NCBI RefSeq assembly: GCF_032268605.1
Contig: NZ_CP130318.1
Span: 4,377,501 to 4,441,500, forward strand
Length of the DNA stretch: 64,000 nt
Direction: 5' to 3'
From: Paenibacillus aurantius
GTDB taxonomy: Bacteria; Bacillota; Bacilli; Paenibacillales; NBRC-103111
Below are positions 8,420 to 16,730 of this stretch, in pieces. Under the pieces are notes generated by a model, which saw only the letters and a program-made list of their open reading frames with translations, ran no database searches and had not been told where the DNA came from. The stretch's first letter is position 1; each line of letters starts with the position of its first letter. Both the position numbers and the translations under genes were made by a program.

Positions 8420-11074
8420 TTACTTGGCCTCGTACCAGTTGATTCCATGCTCCACGTCCACCTTCAGCGGCACGTCCAGCGGAAGGGCGTTCTCCATTAC
8501 CTCCGGCACGAGGCGGCTCATCGTTTCGAGCTCCTCCTCGGGCACTTCGAACACCAATTCATCATGAACCTGAAGAAGCATCCGGCTCTTCAGCTTCTCT
8601 TCCTGAAGCCGTTCCGCCATCTGAACCATAGCAAGCTTGATGATATCCGCCGCGGTTCCTTGAATCGGCGTATTCATGGCTGTGCGCTCGGCAAAGGAAC
8701 GCAGGTTATAGTTGGAGGCTTTGATTTCCGGCAGGTATCTTCTTCTCTGCAGAAGAGTAGTCACATACCCGTCTTCTCTCGCCTTCTTGATAATATCGTC
8801 CATATACCGGCGGACTCCCTGGAACACGGCAAAATACTGCTCGATGAACTTCGCCGCCTCCGCCCGGGTGATGTCCAGGTTCTGAGAGAGGCCGTAGTCG
8901 CTGATCCCGTAGACGATACCAAAGTTAACCGCCTTCGCGGACCGGCGCATGTTCTTGTCCACCTCCGCTTCGGACACCCCAAAGACATCCATGGCGGTTT
9001 TCGTATGAATATCCATGTTCTCATGAAAAGCTTCCATCAATCTCTCGTCATGAGAGATATGCGCCAGCACCCGAAGCTCAATCTGGGAATAATCCGCCGC
9101 CAGAATCCTCCAGCCCGGTTCAGAGGGAACAAAGGCTTTGCGGATTTTGCGACCTTCTTCTAGCCGGATCGGAATGTTCTGCAGGTTCGGGTATTGCGAG
9201 CTCAGCCGGCCCGTAGCCGCAATGGTCTGCTTGTAGACCGTATGGATTTTGCCGTCGCTCGGCCGAATTTCTTTAAGCAGCCCTTCTATATAAGTGGACT
9301 GAAGCTTGGCCAGCGTCCGGTAATCGAGAATATGGGAAACGATCTCGTGCTTGGTTCTTAGCCGCTCGAGCACCTCGGCGTCCGTGGAAGGACCGGTCTT
9401 GGTCTTCTTGTAAACAGGCAGATTCAAGCGGTCGAACAGGATTTCGCCGAGCTGCTTCGGCGAGTTAATGTTGAATTCCCCGCCCGCATGCTCGTAAATG
9501 TGCCCGATGAGCTGCGCGATCCGTTCGGAGAGCTCCCGGCCGATGTCCTCAAGCTCCTGCTTGTTGACCTTGATTCCCTGCTTCTCCATGTCGCCCAGGA
9601 CATTGGAAAGAGGAAGCTCCAGCTCGTGGTACAGCCGGTTCATTCCGTTGTCTTCCAGTTCTTTCTCCTGAATGGAAGCAATCTGGTAAATGGCCGCGGC
9701 CTTGCGGCATAGATGCTCGCTGACCTGGTCCACCTCGGGAACCTTGAACTTGGCCCCTTTGCCGAACACTTCGGCATCATCCTTCACACCCGAAAGCTTA
9801 TACTTCGAGGCAAGGGCATTAAGCGTAAGGGTCGATTCCGTCGGATCCAGCAGATAAGTGGCAAGCATAACATCGAAGACGCAGCCCTCGAGCGGAATCC
9901 CCTCCCAGGCCAGCGCTACCAGGGCCCGGTGCAGGTCACACATCTTCTTCGGCTTGTCCGGATCGGCCAGCCAGCGGCGGACCGGCTCCGCGGCCTCCGC
10001 CTTCAGAACGTCAAGAGGAGCATAATAAGCGGCATCTTCGGTATTGAAAGCCGCTCCCAGGACGACCGCGTTGTGCGGATTATCTCCAATCACTTCCACA
10101 TGAAGGGACAATACCTGGGGAAGCTTCTCCGCGAAATCCCCCACCGATTCTTCCGTAAGAATGCGGGTGTTGAGCTCTTCCAGCACCGCCGGCTCCTCAT
10201 CCGTTTCTTCCGCACCGGAGAAGTCCATTTTCTCTAGCAGGGATTTGAACTCCAGCTTGCGGAAAACGGACCCGAGCGCCTGCTTGTCATAGCCGTTATA
10301 AGCCTGCTCTTCCCAGGAAATGCTCATCGGCACGTCCCGGAAAATAGTCGCAAGCTCTTTACTCATCCGGGCGTCGTCGGCATGGGCTTGGATCTTCTCG
10401 CCCATCTTCCCTTTGATGGAGCCGGCGTTGGCGAGCACCTCTTCTACCGACCCATATTCGTGCAGCAGCTTGAGCGCCGTCTTCTCTCCTACTCCGGGTA
10501 TTCCCGGAATGTTGTCCGAGCTGTCTCCCATGAGCCCCTTCAAATCGCGGATCTGATCGGGGGTGAGGCCATAGCGTTCTTTAAGCTGAGCCGGATCGTA
10601 CAGCTCAATCTCGCTGATCCCTTTGCGGGTGATGGCAATCGTCACGCGGTCGGAAGCCAGCTGAAGCATGTCCTTGTCGCCGGTGACCACCAGCACGTCC
10701 ATCCCCTGCTCGTCCGCCGCCCGCGTCATCGTCCCGATGATATCATCCGCTTCGTAGCCCTCGAGCTCAAACTGGGAAATGGTAAAGGCCCGAATAAGGT
10801 CCTTGATGAGCGGAAACTGCTCCGAAAGCTCGGGAGGCGTTTTGGCCCGCCCCCCCTTGTATTCCTTATAGTCGGTATGCCGGAAAGTAATTTTGCCCGC
10901 GTCGAAGGCCACGAGAAAATGGGTAGGCTTCTGCTCTTCGATCAGCTTAAGAAGCATGGTGGTAAACCCGAAAACCGCATTGGTGTGAAGCCCGCTCGAA
11001 TTGCTGAGCAGTGGCAGGGCGTAGAAGGCCCGGTTGGCAATGCTGTTGCCGTCGATGAGAATTAATTTACTCAA
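8420..11074 (-). CDS. polA: DNA polymerase I
   Basis: An 884-residue Pol I: 5'-3' exonuclease (residues about 1-290; LILIDGNSIANRAFYALP, YEADDIIGT, GDKDMLQL, GLMGDSSDNIPGIPGVGEKTA), a 3'-5' exonuclease-like domain, and the polymerase with motif A DYSQIELRVLAHIS, motif B RRSAKAVNFGIVYGIS and motif C QVHDELVFEVP. Proofreading acidic residues look lost (FDTET of E. coli is replaced by SLHVEV), as in other Bacillales enzymes. Start TTG 11074 has GAGGTG eight bases upstream; an upstream ATG at 11116 lacks a ribosome site. Confidence 0.96.
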   Translation of the reverse strand: MSKLILIDGNSIANRAFYALPLLSNSSGLHTNAVFGFTTMLLKLIEEQKPTHFLVAFDAGKITFRHTDYKEYKGGRAKTPPELSEQFPLIKDLIRAFTISQFELEGYEADDIIGTMTRAADEQGMDVLVVTGDKDMLQLASDRVTIAITRKGISEIELYDPAQLKERYGLTPDQIRDLKGLMGDSSDNIPGIPGVGEKTALKLLHEYGSVEEVLANAGSIKGKMGEKIQAHADDARMSKELATIFRDVPMSISWEEQAYNGYDKQALGSVFRKLEFKSLLEKMDFSGAEETDEEPAVLEELNTRILTEESVGDFAEKLPQVLSLHVEVIGDNPHNAVVLGAAFNTEDAAYYAPLDVLKAEAAEPVRRWLADPDKPKKMCDLHRALVALAWEGIPLEGCVFDVMLATYLLDPTESTLTLNALASKYKLSGVKDDAEVFGKGAKFKVPEVDQVSEHLCRKAAAIYQIASIQEKELEDNGMNRLYHELELPLSNVLGDMEKQGIKVNKQELEDIGRELSERIAQLIGHIYEHAGGEFNINSPKQLGEILFDRLNLPVYKKTKTGPSTDAEVLERLRTKHEIVSHILDYRTLAKLQSTYIEGLLKEIRPSDGKIHTVYKQTIAATGRLSSQYPNLQNIPIRLEEGRKIRKAFVPSEPGWRILAADYSQIELRVLAHISHDERLMEAFHENMDIHTKTAMDVFGVSEAEVDKNMRRSAKAVNFGIVYGISDYGLSQNLDITRAEAAKFIEQYFAVFQGVRRYMDDIIKKAREDGYVTTLLQRRRYLPEIKASNYNLRSFAERTAMNTPIQGTAADIIKLAMVQMAERLQEEKLKSRMLLQVHDELVFEVPEEELETMSRLVPEVMENALPLDVPLKVDVEHGINWYEAK

Positions 11075-11210
11075 TGGGATAGCACCTCTATCGTTTGAAA
11101 TAACTACTGCCATCATAGCATACCGAAACCGCCGGATAAAACCTTCCGGGGCCGCATAAACATGGAAAAAGGCCTTAGGCCTCGGGAATCCGCCGGGAGG
11201 GAAGGAACGG

Positions 11211-12047
11211 ATGAAGAATCATTTTTCACCGGAGCTGAAAAAGGTCATTTACTTTGACATGAGCCACACGCTCGTCGATTTGAAGCAGAGCTTCAACCAG
11301 GCGTTCAAGGAAACGGTCCGGGAATACACCGGACGCTGGGAGGGGCCAGGGGCCGACCCGGAACGGATGCTGGACGTTTACTGGGAGGAATGGAAAAGAC
11401 GGAGTCCGGCCGGCCGGGAAACCGCTGCCCGCAAGGGCGCTGCCGTGCGCCAGGCCCGGAAGCCGGTCAGCCCGCCCGGAAGGCGCCGGGCGAAAGGGAC
11501 GGCCGGGTGGGACCAGTCGTCTTCCGGCCTGCGGCTGGCCTGCCTCGCGGCGGCGCTGCAGGGGCTGCCCGTGCCTCCCGGCGGAGGCTTCCTGAAGGCG
11601 GTCGATGCGAAGATCCGCGAGAACGCGGAGCTGCATCCCCGCCTGATGCCGGGCGCCCGGGAGGCGCTGGAGCGGCTCGCGCCGCGGTACCGGCTGGCCG
11701 TGATCAGCAACGGCACCGCCGAGAAGCGGCTCGGCCAGCTGCAGCGGCTCGGGCTCGGCAGGCTGATCCCGCCGGAGCATGTGTTCACGGCCGCCGCGAG
11801 CGCCCGCCGGAAGCCAAGCCCGCTCATCTTCGCGCATGCGCTGAAGGGGATGGGCATCTCCGGCCCCCAGGCCGTCATGGTCGGCGATTCGTGGGAGAAG
11901 GACATCGCCGGAGCGGTGTCGGCCGGCATTGATGCCGTCTGGCTTCATCCCGGCCATGCCAAAAAGAGCTCCCTGCGCAAGCTCGGGAGCCGTAAAGTCT
12001 ATATCATCCGGCGGATGGACCAGCTCGTTCCGATTCTCCTGCCTTAA
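11211..12047 (+). CDS. HAD-superfamily hydrolase-like protein with altered motif I
   Basis: A 278-residue HAD-fold protein. Motif I is FDMSHTLVD (residues about 15-23), motif II VISNGT, motif III a lysine in RRKPSP, motif IV VMVGDSWEKDIAGA. The second catalytic aspartate of the DxD motif is a serine. Residues about 65-110 form an arginine/alanine/proline-rich, very GC-rich stretch in place of a compact cap. ATG 11211 follows GGAGGGAAGGAACGG. It is divergent from polA and convergent with phoU. A phosphatase role is uncertain because of the missing general acid. Confidence 0.75.
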   Translation: MKNHFSPELKKVIYFDMSHTLVDLKQSFNQAFKETVREYTGRWEGPGADPERMLDVYWEEWKRRSPAGRETAARKGAAVRQARKPVSPPGRRRAKGTAGWDQSSSGLRLACLAAALQGLPVPPGGGFLKAVDAKIRENAELHPRLMPGAREALERLAPRYRLAVISNGTAEKRLGQLQRLGLGRLIPPEHVFTAAASARRKPSPLIFAHALKGMGISGPQAVMVGDSWEKDIAGAVSAGIDAVWLHPGHAKKSSLRKLGSRKVYIIRRMDQLVPILLP

Positions 12048-12088
12048 GGCCGTAAGAAGCTTGGTTCCTTCGCCCATGACGATGCCGA

Positions 12089-12116
12089 AAGGGATGCTCC
12101 GTGCGGGGCATCCCTT
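12089..12116. terminator. Terminator between HAD gene and phoU
   Basis: A 9-bp perfect stem AAGGGATGC / GCATCCCTT in the 82-bp gap between two convergent genes. T tracts are short on both strands, so it is a moderate terminator that could serve either direction. Confidence 0.6.
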
Positions 12117-12129
12117 CCTTGTCACAACC

Positions 12130-12789
12130 TTATACATTCAAATCCTTGCGCTTGCCGGTCACGAGGAAGATGACGCCTTCCCCGATGTTGGTCGTATGAT
12201 CGGCGACCCGCTCCAGATGATTGGCCACCATGATCAGATGCGTAAGCTGCCGGTTCGCCGCCAGATCGGTTCCCATCAAAGCGGTCACGTCCATCAGCAC
12301 GGTGCTGTAGAGCTTGTCGACCTCATCGTCCTTCTCCGCGAGCGACGCCGCCCGGTTGACGTCCTTCTCCGTGAAGGAGAGCAGGCTTTCGCGCAGCATG
12401 CCCATGGCAAGGTCCGCCATGCGTGGGATGTCGATCAGGGGCTTAACCAGATTCTCGCCGGACATCCGGATCGTCACCTTCGCAATATCGACCGCATGGT
12501 CGGCGATCCGTTCCAGGTCTATGGCAATTTTAAGGGTCATCCCGATAATCCGGAGATCGCTTGCCATCGGCTGCTGCAGGGCGATCAGCCTTAGACAGCG
12601 CTCCTCGATCCGGGACATCAGGTCATCGATCTGATCGTCCTTCTCTACGGTGTCTCTCGCCTTCTGCTCGTCGAGGTTCTTGAGGGAATCCACGGCGCTC
12701 TGGATTTGGCGCTCCACCAGCTCCCCCATGACAAGCAGCTGCTGCTGAAGCTCATTCAAGGCTTGATGGTATTTCGGTCTAGTATCCAA
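12130..12789 (-). CDS. phoU: Phosphate transport/regulation protein PhoU
   Basis: A 219-residue PhoU with two three-helix repeats, each carrying the metal-binding E/DxxxD pattern: KARDTVEKDDQIDDLMSRIE and RAASLAEKDDEVDKLYSTVL. PhoU connects the Pst transporter with the phosphate two-component system and limits phosphate uptake. Probable start TTG 12789 with AAGGGATGAG upstream. It lies 18 bp after pstB as the last gene of the pst operon. Confidence 0.95.
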   Translation of the reverse strand: MDTRPKYHQALNELQQQLLVMGELVERQIQSAVDSLKNLDEQKARDTVEKDDQIDDLMSRIEERCLRLIALQQPMASDLRIIGMTLKIAIDLERIADHAVDIAKVTIRMSGENLVKPLIDIPRMADLAMGMLRESLLSFTEKDVNRAASLAEKDDEVDKLYSTVLMDVTALMGTDLAANRQLTHLIMVANHLERVADHTTNIGEGVIFLVTGKRKDLNV

Positions 12790-12807
12790 TGCGTCTCATC
12801 CCTTCTG

Positions 12808-13569
12808 TTATCCGAATCTCCCGGTAATGTAGTCTTCCGTCCGCTGGTCGCCGGGCGTCGTAAAGATCTTGTCCGTCTTGTTCGACTCCACTAGGAATCC
12901 GTTGAGGAAAAAGGAAGTGTGGTCCGAGATCCGGGCGGCCTGCTGCATATTGTGGGTGACAATGATAATCGTATAGCGTTCCTTCAGCTTCTGGGTCAGT
13001 TCCTCCACTTTTAAGGTGGAGATCGGGTCGAGGGCGGAGGTCGGCTCATCCATGAGCAGTACGTCCGGCTCTACGGCCAGCAGGCGGGCAATGCACAGGC
13101 GCTGCTGCTGTCCTCCGGACAGTCCGAGGGCCGACTTGTTGAGACGGTCCTTGACCTCATCCCAGAGAGCGGCCTGCTCGAGGCTCCTCTCGACCATTTC
13201 GTCCAGCACCGCTTTCTTCTTGATGCCGTGAATGCGTGGCCCGTACGCAATGTTGTCGTAAATGCTCATCGGAAACGGATTGGGGCGCTGGAATACCATG
13301 CCTACCCGTTTGCGCAGGGAAGCCACATCCGCGTCGGGCCCATAAATGTCCTGGCCGTCGACCAGAATTTTTCCGTTAATACGAACGCCTTCAATAAGAT
13401 CATTCATCCGATTCAAGGTGCGCAGGAAGGTCGATTTGCCGCAGCCCGACGGCCCGATTAGAGCCGAAATGGAATTCTCGGGAATGTCCAGCTGGATATC
13501 GTGAAGGGCTTTGTTATCCCCATAGGATAAATTTAGTTGGTCAACTTGAATTTTATGTTTAACGGCCAT
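12808..13569 (-). CDS. pstB: Phosphate ABC transporter ATP-binding protein
   Basis: A 253-residue ABC ATPase. Seen: Walker [11 protein letters not shown] loop [19 protein letters not shown] (the PNPFPMS is diagnostic for PstB), signature [16 protein letters not shown], Walker [13 protein letters not shown], and switch histidine [10 protein letters not shown]. The start ATG 13569 overlaps the TAA of pstA by one base (TAATG). The frame extends upstream to 13908 inside pstA but that part is not plausible protein. Confidence 0.97.
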   Translation of the reverse strand: MAVKHKIQVDQLNLSYGDNKALHDIQLDIPENSISALIGPSGCGKSTFLRTLNRMNDLIEGVRINGKILVDGQDIYGPDADVASLRKRVGMVFQRPNPFPMSIYDNIAYGPRIHGIKKKAVLDEMVERSLEQAALWDEVKDRLNKSALGLSGGQQQRLCIARLLAVEPDVLLMDEPTSALDPISTLKVEELTQKLKERYTIIIVTHNMQQAARISDHTSFFLNGFLVESNKTDKIFTTPGDQRTEDYITGRFG

Positions 13570-14432
13570 TAGGATTTCCCCCCGGTTAATCGTTTCTGGA
13601 TGATTCGGCTCGGAATGGCTATGAGCAGGTTGAAAATCAGGACGATAAGAACGAGCAGTGCTCCGCTCGCCTGGGCGATCTCTTTCGCATCCGGCGCAAG
13701 GGAGGTCGAGCCCGAATACCACAGATGGACGGCCAGCGTTTCCCCCATCTCCAGCAGGTTGAAGTCGGGAAAATGCCGCGAAACGGACGTTCCGGCTGTG
13801 TAGATCAGAACGGCGGTTTCCCCGAGCGCGCGCCCGGAAACAAGGGTGATTCCGGTAATGAGTCCGGGCAGTGCAGACGGCAGCAGCACCTTGCGGACCG
13901 CCTGCCACCGGGTCGAGCCGAGGGCAAGCGACGCTTCCCAGTAGGATTCCGGTACGGTACGGATCGACTCCTCCGTCACCCTCACCAGAACGGGAAGATT
14001 GAGCAGGGAAAGCGTGGCGGCTCCGCCAAGAATCGAGAACTTCAAGCCCATCCAGTTAACGAACAGAAGCGCTCCGAACAAACCGAAGACGATGGAGGGC
14101 ACGGAGGACAAAGCCTCTACGGAAATGCGGATCAGCTCCGTGAACTTGTTCCTTTTGGCGTAAACGGCCAGATAAATCCCCGCTCCGATTCCGATCGGAA
14201 GAGAGAAGAGCAGCGATAGAAACAGAATGTAGAAGGAGTTGAACAGCATGGGCCCTACTCCCCCGCCGGCCAGAACCTCGTTCGGCTTGCCAGTCAGAAA
14301 GCTCCAGGACAGGTGAGACAGTCCGCTGCCTAGAATACGAATGAGAAACCAGGCCAGAATAACGATAATGGCAATGCCCGCCGCCCAAAAGTACAGAGTG
14401 GCCAGCCGGTCCGCCGCTTTGTTGCGTTTCAT
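13569..14432 (-). CDS. pstA: Phosphate ABC transporter permease PstA
   Basis: A 287-residue inner-membrane permease with about six hydrophobic segments. The ABC-permease cytoplasmic loop is [32 protein letters not shown], followed by [15 protein letters not shown], a Pst-type motif. It pairs with PstC to form the phosphate channel. Overlaps pstC by ATGA and pstB by one base, indicating tight coupling. Confidence 0.96.
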   Translation of the reverse strand: MKRNKAADRLATLYFWAAGIAIIVILAWFLIRILGSGLSHLSWSFLTGKPNEVLAGGGVGPMLFNSFYILFLSLLFSLPIGIGAGIYLAVYAKRNKFTELIRISVEALSSVPSIVFGLFGALLFVNWMGLKFSILGGAATLSLLNLPVLVRVTEESIRTVPESYWEASLALGSTRWQAVRKVLLPSALPGLITGITLVSGRALGETAVLIYTAGTSVSRHFPDFNLLEMGETLAVHLWYSGSTSLAPDAKEIAQASGALLVLIVLIFNLLIAIPSRIIQKRLTGGKS

Positions 14433-15373
14433 TTCAGCTCACTCCTTTTGGCGATGATGCGGATCAAGAGGATCAGGCCCAGGGAAATGACCAGCAGGAC
14501 AAGCGCCATCAAGTAAAGCGCATTGTTCCACGTCGTACCGTAGAAGGTATTCGGCATGTCTTTGACGATGGCGGTCGTCAGAACCGTCGTCGAATCCAGC
14601 AGCGAGCCGGGAATTTTAGGAGAGTTCCCGATGACCATGAAGACGGCCATCGTTTCCCCGATCGCCCGGCCCATGCCGAGGATAACCCCTGTCAGAATCC
14701 CCGGTCTTGCAGCAGGCAGGAGCACCCGCCAGATGGTCTGCCACCGGGTGGCCCCGAGGGCAAGCGAGGCTTCCTCCAGCCGCCCGGGAAGCGAACGGAG
14801 TGCATCCTCCGAGATGGACATGATAGTCGGAAGAATCATGACGGCCAGGATAATCGAGGCCGGCAGGATGCCGTAGCCGAGCCCTCCGCCGAACGTTTTA
14901 CCGAGAAACGGGACGATGACCGTAAGCCCGATCAGGCCGTAAACAACGGAGGGGATCCCGACGAACAGATCGGCGGCTGGACGCAAAATTTCACGCATCC
15001 ATTTCGGTGCGATCTTGGCCATGAACACCGCCCCCGACAAAGCGAGTGGAACGGACAGTACGACCGCTAGTAACGTCATAAGCAGGGTGCTGTATAAGAA
15101 CGGAAAGGCACCGAAACGCGGCTGCTCTGAGGAAGGGCTCCAGTCGGTTGACAGGAAGAACTCCGCAAAGGACAGGTCCTTGAACGTTTGGGTTCCCTGG
15201 AAGCCTACGAACAGAATAATCGAAAAGATAACGGCGGCCACGAGAATCGCGCTTCCGACAAACACCCAGCGCATCGTATGATCGAAGCGGTGCTGGGCCT
15301 TCGTCCATTTGGGCGATTGGCCGCCGGCGGCTGGCTTGGCTCTGCCATTTAGGTCTTTGGCTGCAATAGACAA
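14429..15373 (-). CDS. pstC: Phosphate ABC transporter permease PstC
   Basis: A 314-residue permease: a hydrophilic N-terminal tail of about 35 residues, then about six membrane segments, with the loop RLEEASLALGATRWQTIWRVLLPAARPGILTG and GRAIGETMAVFMVIGNSP typical of PstC. Start TTG 15373 with GGAGG eight bases upstream. It is separated from pstS by 196 bp containing a terminator and a second Pho-box array, so it probably has its own promoter as well as read-through from pstS. Confidence 0.95.
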   Translation of the reverse strand: MSIAAKDLNGRAKPAAGGQSPKWTKAQHRFDHTMRWVFVGSAILVAAVIFSIILFVGFQGTQTFKDLSFAEFFLSTDWSPSSEQPRFGAFPFLYSTLLMTLLAVVLSVPLALSGAVFMAKIAPKWMREILRPAADLFVGIPSVVYGLIGLTVIVPFLGKTFGGGLGYGILPASIILAVMILPTIMSISEDALRSLPGRLEEASLALGATRWQTIWRVLLPAARPGILTGVILGMGRAIGETMAVFMVIGNSPKIPGSLLDSTTVLTTAIVKDMPNTFYGTTWNNALYLMALVLLVISLGLILLIRIIAKRSELK

Positions 15374-15410
15374 GGCGATAACCTCCAGGAAGTAATGGTG
15401 TATGTCCTTA

Positions 15411-15464
15411 ATAATAGGCAGTGTATGTTAGGAGAAAATAAATGAATTGTTAAGGCAGTGTAAA
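15411..15464 (-). promoter_or_regulatory. Pho-box array and -10 upstream of pstC
   Basis: On the minus strand, hexamers TTTACA (15459-15464), TTAACA (15448-15453), TTTATT (15437-15442) and CTAACA (15426-15431) repeat every 11 bp, the spacing of PhoP dimers on TT(A/C/T)A(C/T)A direct repeats. A TATTAT -10 (15411-15416) follows. This predicts a second PhoP-dependent promoter inside the pst operon. Confidence 0.75.
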
Positions 15465-15506
15465 TTCCCTGTCCTTATGCGCGCGGAGTCCCATGATGGA
15501 ACCAAC

Positions 15507-15538
15507 GCAAAAAAGACCGGTTTCCCGGTCTTTTTTGC
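15507..15538 (-). terminator. Terminator/attenuator between pstS and pstC
   Basis: A perfect 14-bp stem (GCAAAAAAGACCGG with CCGGTCTTTTTTGC) and a four-base loop. On the minus strand the 3' arm supplies the T tract. It lies about 30 bp after the pstS stop and would lower expression of pstCAB-phoU relative to the binding protein. Confidence 0.85.
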
Positions 15539-15569
15539 AGCTTAGAAGAGAATGGGTTCAGAACCAAGC

Positions 15570-16472
15570 TTATTTCTTAACAAGATCGGCCGGCAGGAAG
15601 CCCATTTTCTGTACTTCCGGCTTCTCGAAGAATTCCTTGCTCATGATGAAGTCGAGGAAAGCCTTAGTGGCGCCTGTCGCTTCACCCTTCGTGTACATGT
15701 GCTCGACCCCGTACAGCGGGTATTTGCCGTCTTTGATGGTGTCTTTGGAATAAGCCACGCCATCGATTTTGAGGGCTTTTACTTTATCCGTGATGTAAGG
15801 AACATCGACGTAGCCAATGGAGCCGGCTCCTTGGGTAACTGCTTCGGCTACCGTTTTGCTGGAATCCTGCGTTACGCCTTCCTTGGAGAAGTCTTTGCCG
15901 TCCAAGATAATCTTCTGAACGAGCTTACGGGAACCGGAGCTGTCCGGACGGTGCACCAGGTTGATCTTGGCGTCCTTGCCGCCTACCTCTTTCCAGTTCG
16001 TGATTTTGCCGGAGAAGATGTCGGCCGCTTGCTGCTTCGTGACGGAATCGATCGTAACATCGTTGTTCACGATAAGGGCAAACGGGGCGATGCAGACGAT
16101 ATGGTCTACCAATTTATCTTTGTATTCAGCGGCTGCTTCCACGTCGGAGTTCCCGATGTTGGATACGCCGTCGGCTACGTTCTTAACTCCCGTGCCCGAT
16201 CCGCCGCCGGTTACTTGAATGTTCGCGCCTTTGTTCTTGGCCATGAAATCTTGAGCGGCCAGCTGAACCAGCGGCTGAAGAGCCGTCGATCCGGAAGCCG
16301 TCACCGTACCGGTTACTTCAGGGCCTTGGGAAGGCTGGTTGGATGCGGCAGCCGTCGGTGCCGTCGATGGAGAAGAACCGGCGCCTGCGTTCTCGTCTTT
16401 GTTTCCGCAAGCCGAAAGGACCCCCGCTGCTAATACTACGGATGCTGCTAAGCCAAACCACTTTTTCGACAT
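15570..16472 (-). CDS. pstS: Phosphate-binding lipoprotein PstS
   Basis: A 300-residue lipoprotein that captures phosphate outside the membrane. Seen: signal peptide with lipobox LSAC (Cys about residue 22), a Ser/Thr/Ala-rich linker, GTVTASGSTALQPLVQ at the start of the mature fold, TGGGSGTGVKNVADG, and the ligand region HRPDSSGSRKLVQK. ATG 16472 has AGGAGG ten bases upstream; a TTG at 16493 would place that site inside the gene. It heads the pst operon behind five Pho-box hexamers. Confidence 0.96.
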   Translation of the reverse strand: MSKKWFGLAASVVLAAGVLSACGNKDENAGAGSSPSTAPTAAASNQPSQGPEVTGTVTASGSTALQPLVQLAAQDFMAKNKGANIQVTGGGSGTGVKNVADGVSNIGNSDVEAAAEYKDKLVDHIVCIAPFALIVNNDVTIDSVTKQQAADIFSGKITNWKEVGGKDAKINLVHRPDSSGSRKLVQKIILDGKDFSKEGVTQDSSKTVAEAVTQGAGSIGYVDVPYITDKVKALKIDGVAYSKDTIKDGKYPLYGVEHMYTKGEATGATKAFLDFIMSKEFFEKPEVQKMGFLPADLVKK

Positions 16473-16523
16473 GATTCCATGTCCTCCTATCAATCCTCTA
16501 TATTTTGTTTACGAGATTTAGGA

Positions 16524-16573
16524 TAACAGCCGATTGTTAAAGCAGAACCCAAGAAACGTTAAGGGAGTGTTAA
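16524..16573 (-). promoter_or_regulatory. Pho-box array upstream of pstS
   Basis: On the minus strand, TTAACA (16568-16573), TTAACG (16557-16562), TGGGTT (16546-16551), TTAACA (16535-16540) and CTGTTA (16524-16529) are spaced exactly 11 bp apart. Three match the PhoP hexamer consensus closely. The array sits about 50-100 bp upstream of the pstS start, as in PhoP-activated promoters. A clear -10 could not be fixed. Confidence 0.8.
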
Positions 16574-16730
16574 AACTTTTGATAAAGAGTTCTGTCTGGG
16601 TCCAAAGCCCTGGACGTCCGGTTAATCCTGTCGGTTTTTATCGAATTTACAGCCGGATAACAAAATCCCCTCTCCCTCTTAATAGTTGGTTTGTATACTG
16701 GCCTCAAAGGAAGATTATGGAGGCGATCGT

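Noticed and set aside
11226-12137. A 303-codon minus-strand frame over the HAD gene
   Set aside because: Arginine/proline-rich and without motifs. The plus strand has the HAD motifs and a good ribosome site.
16620-16730. A sigma-D (motility) promoter before the chemoreceptor
   Set aside because: GCCGGATA is present at 16652 but no TAAA lies at the right distance upstream.
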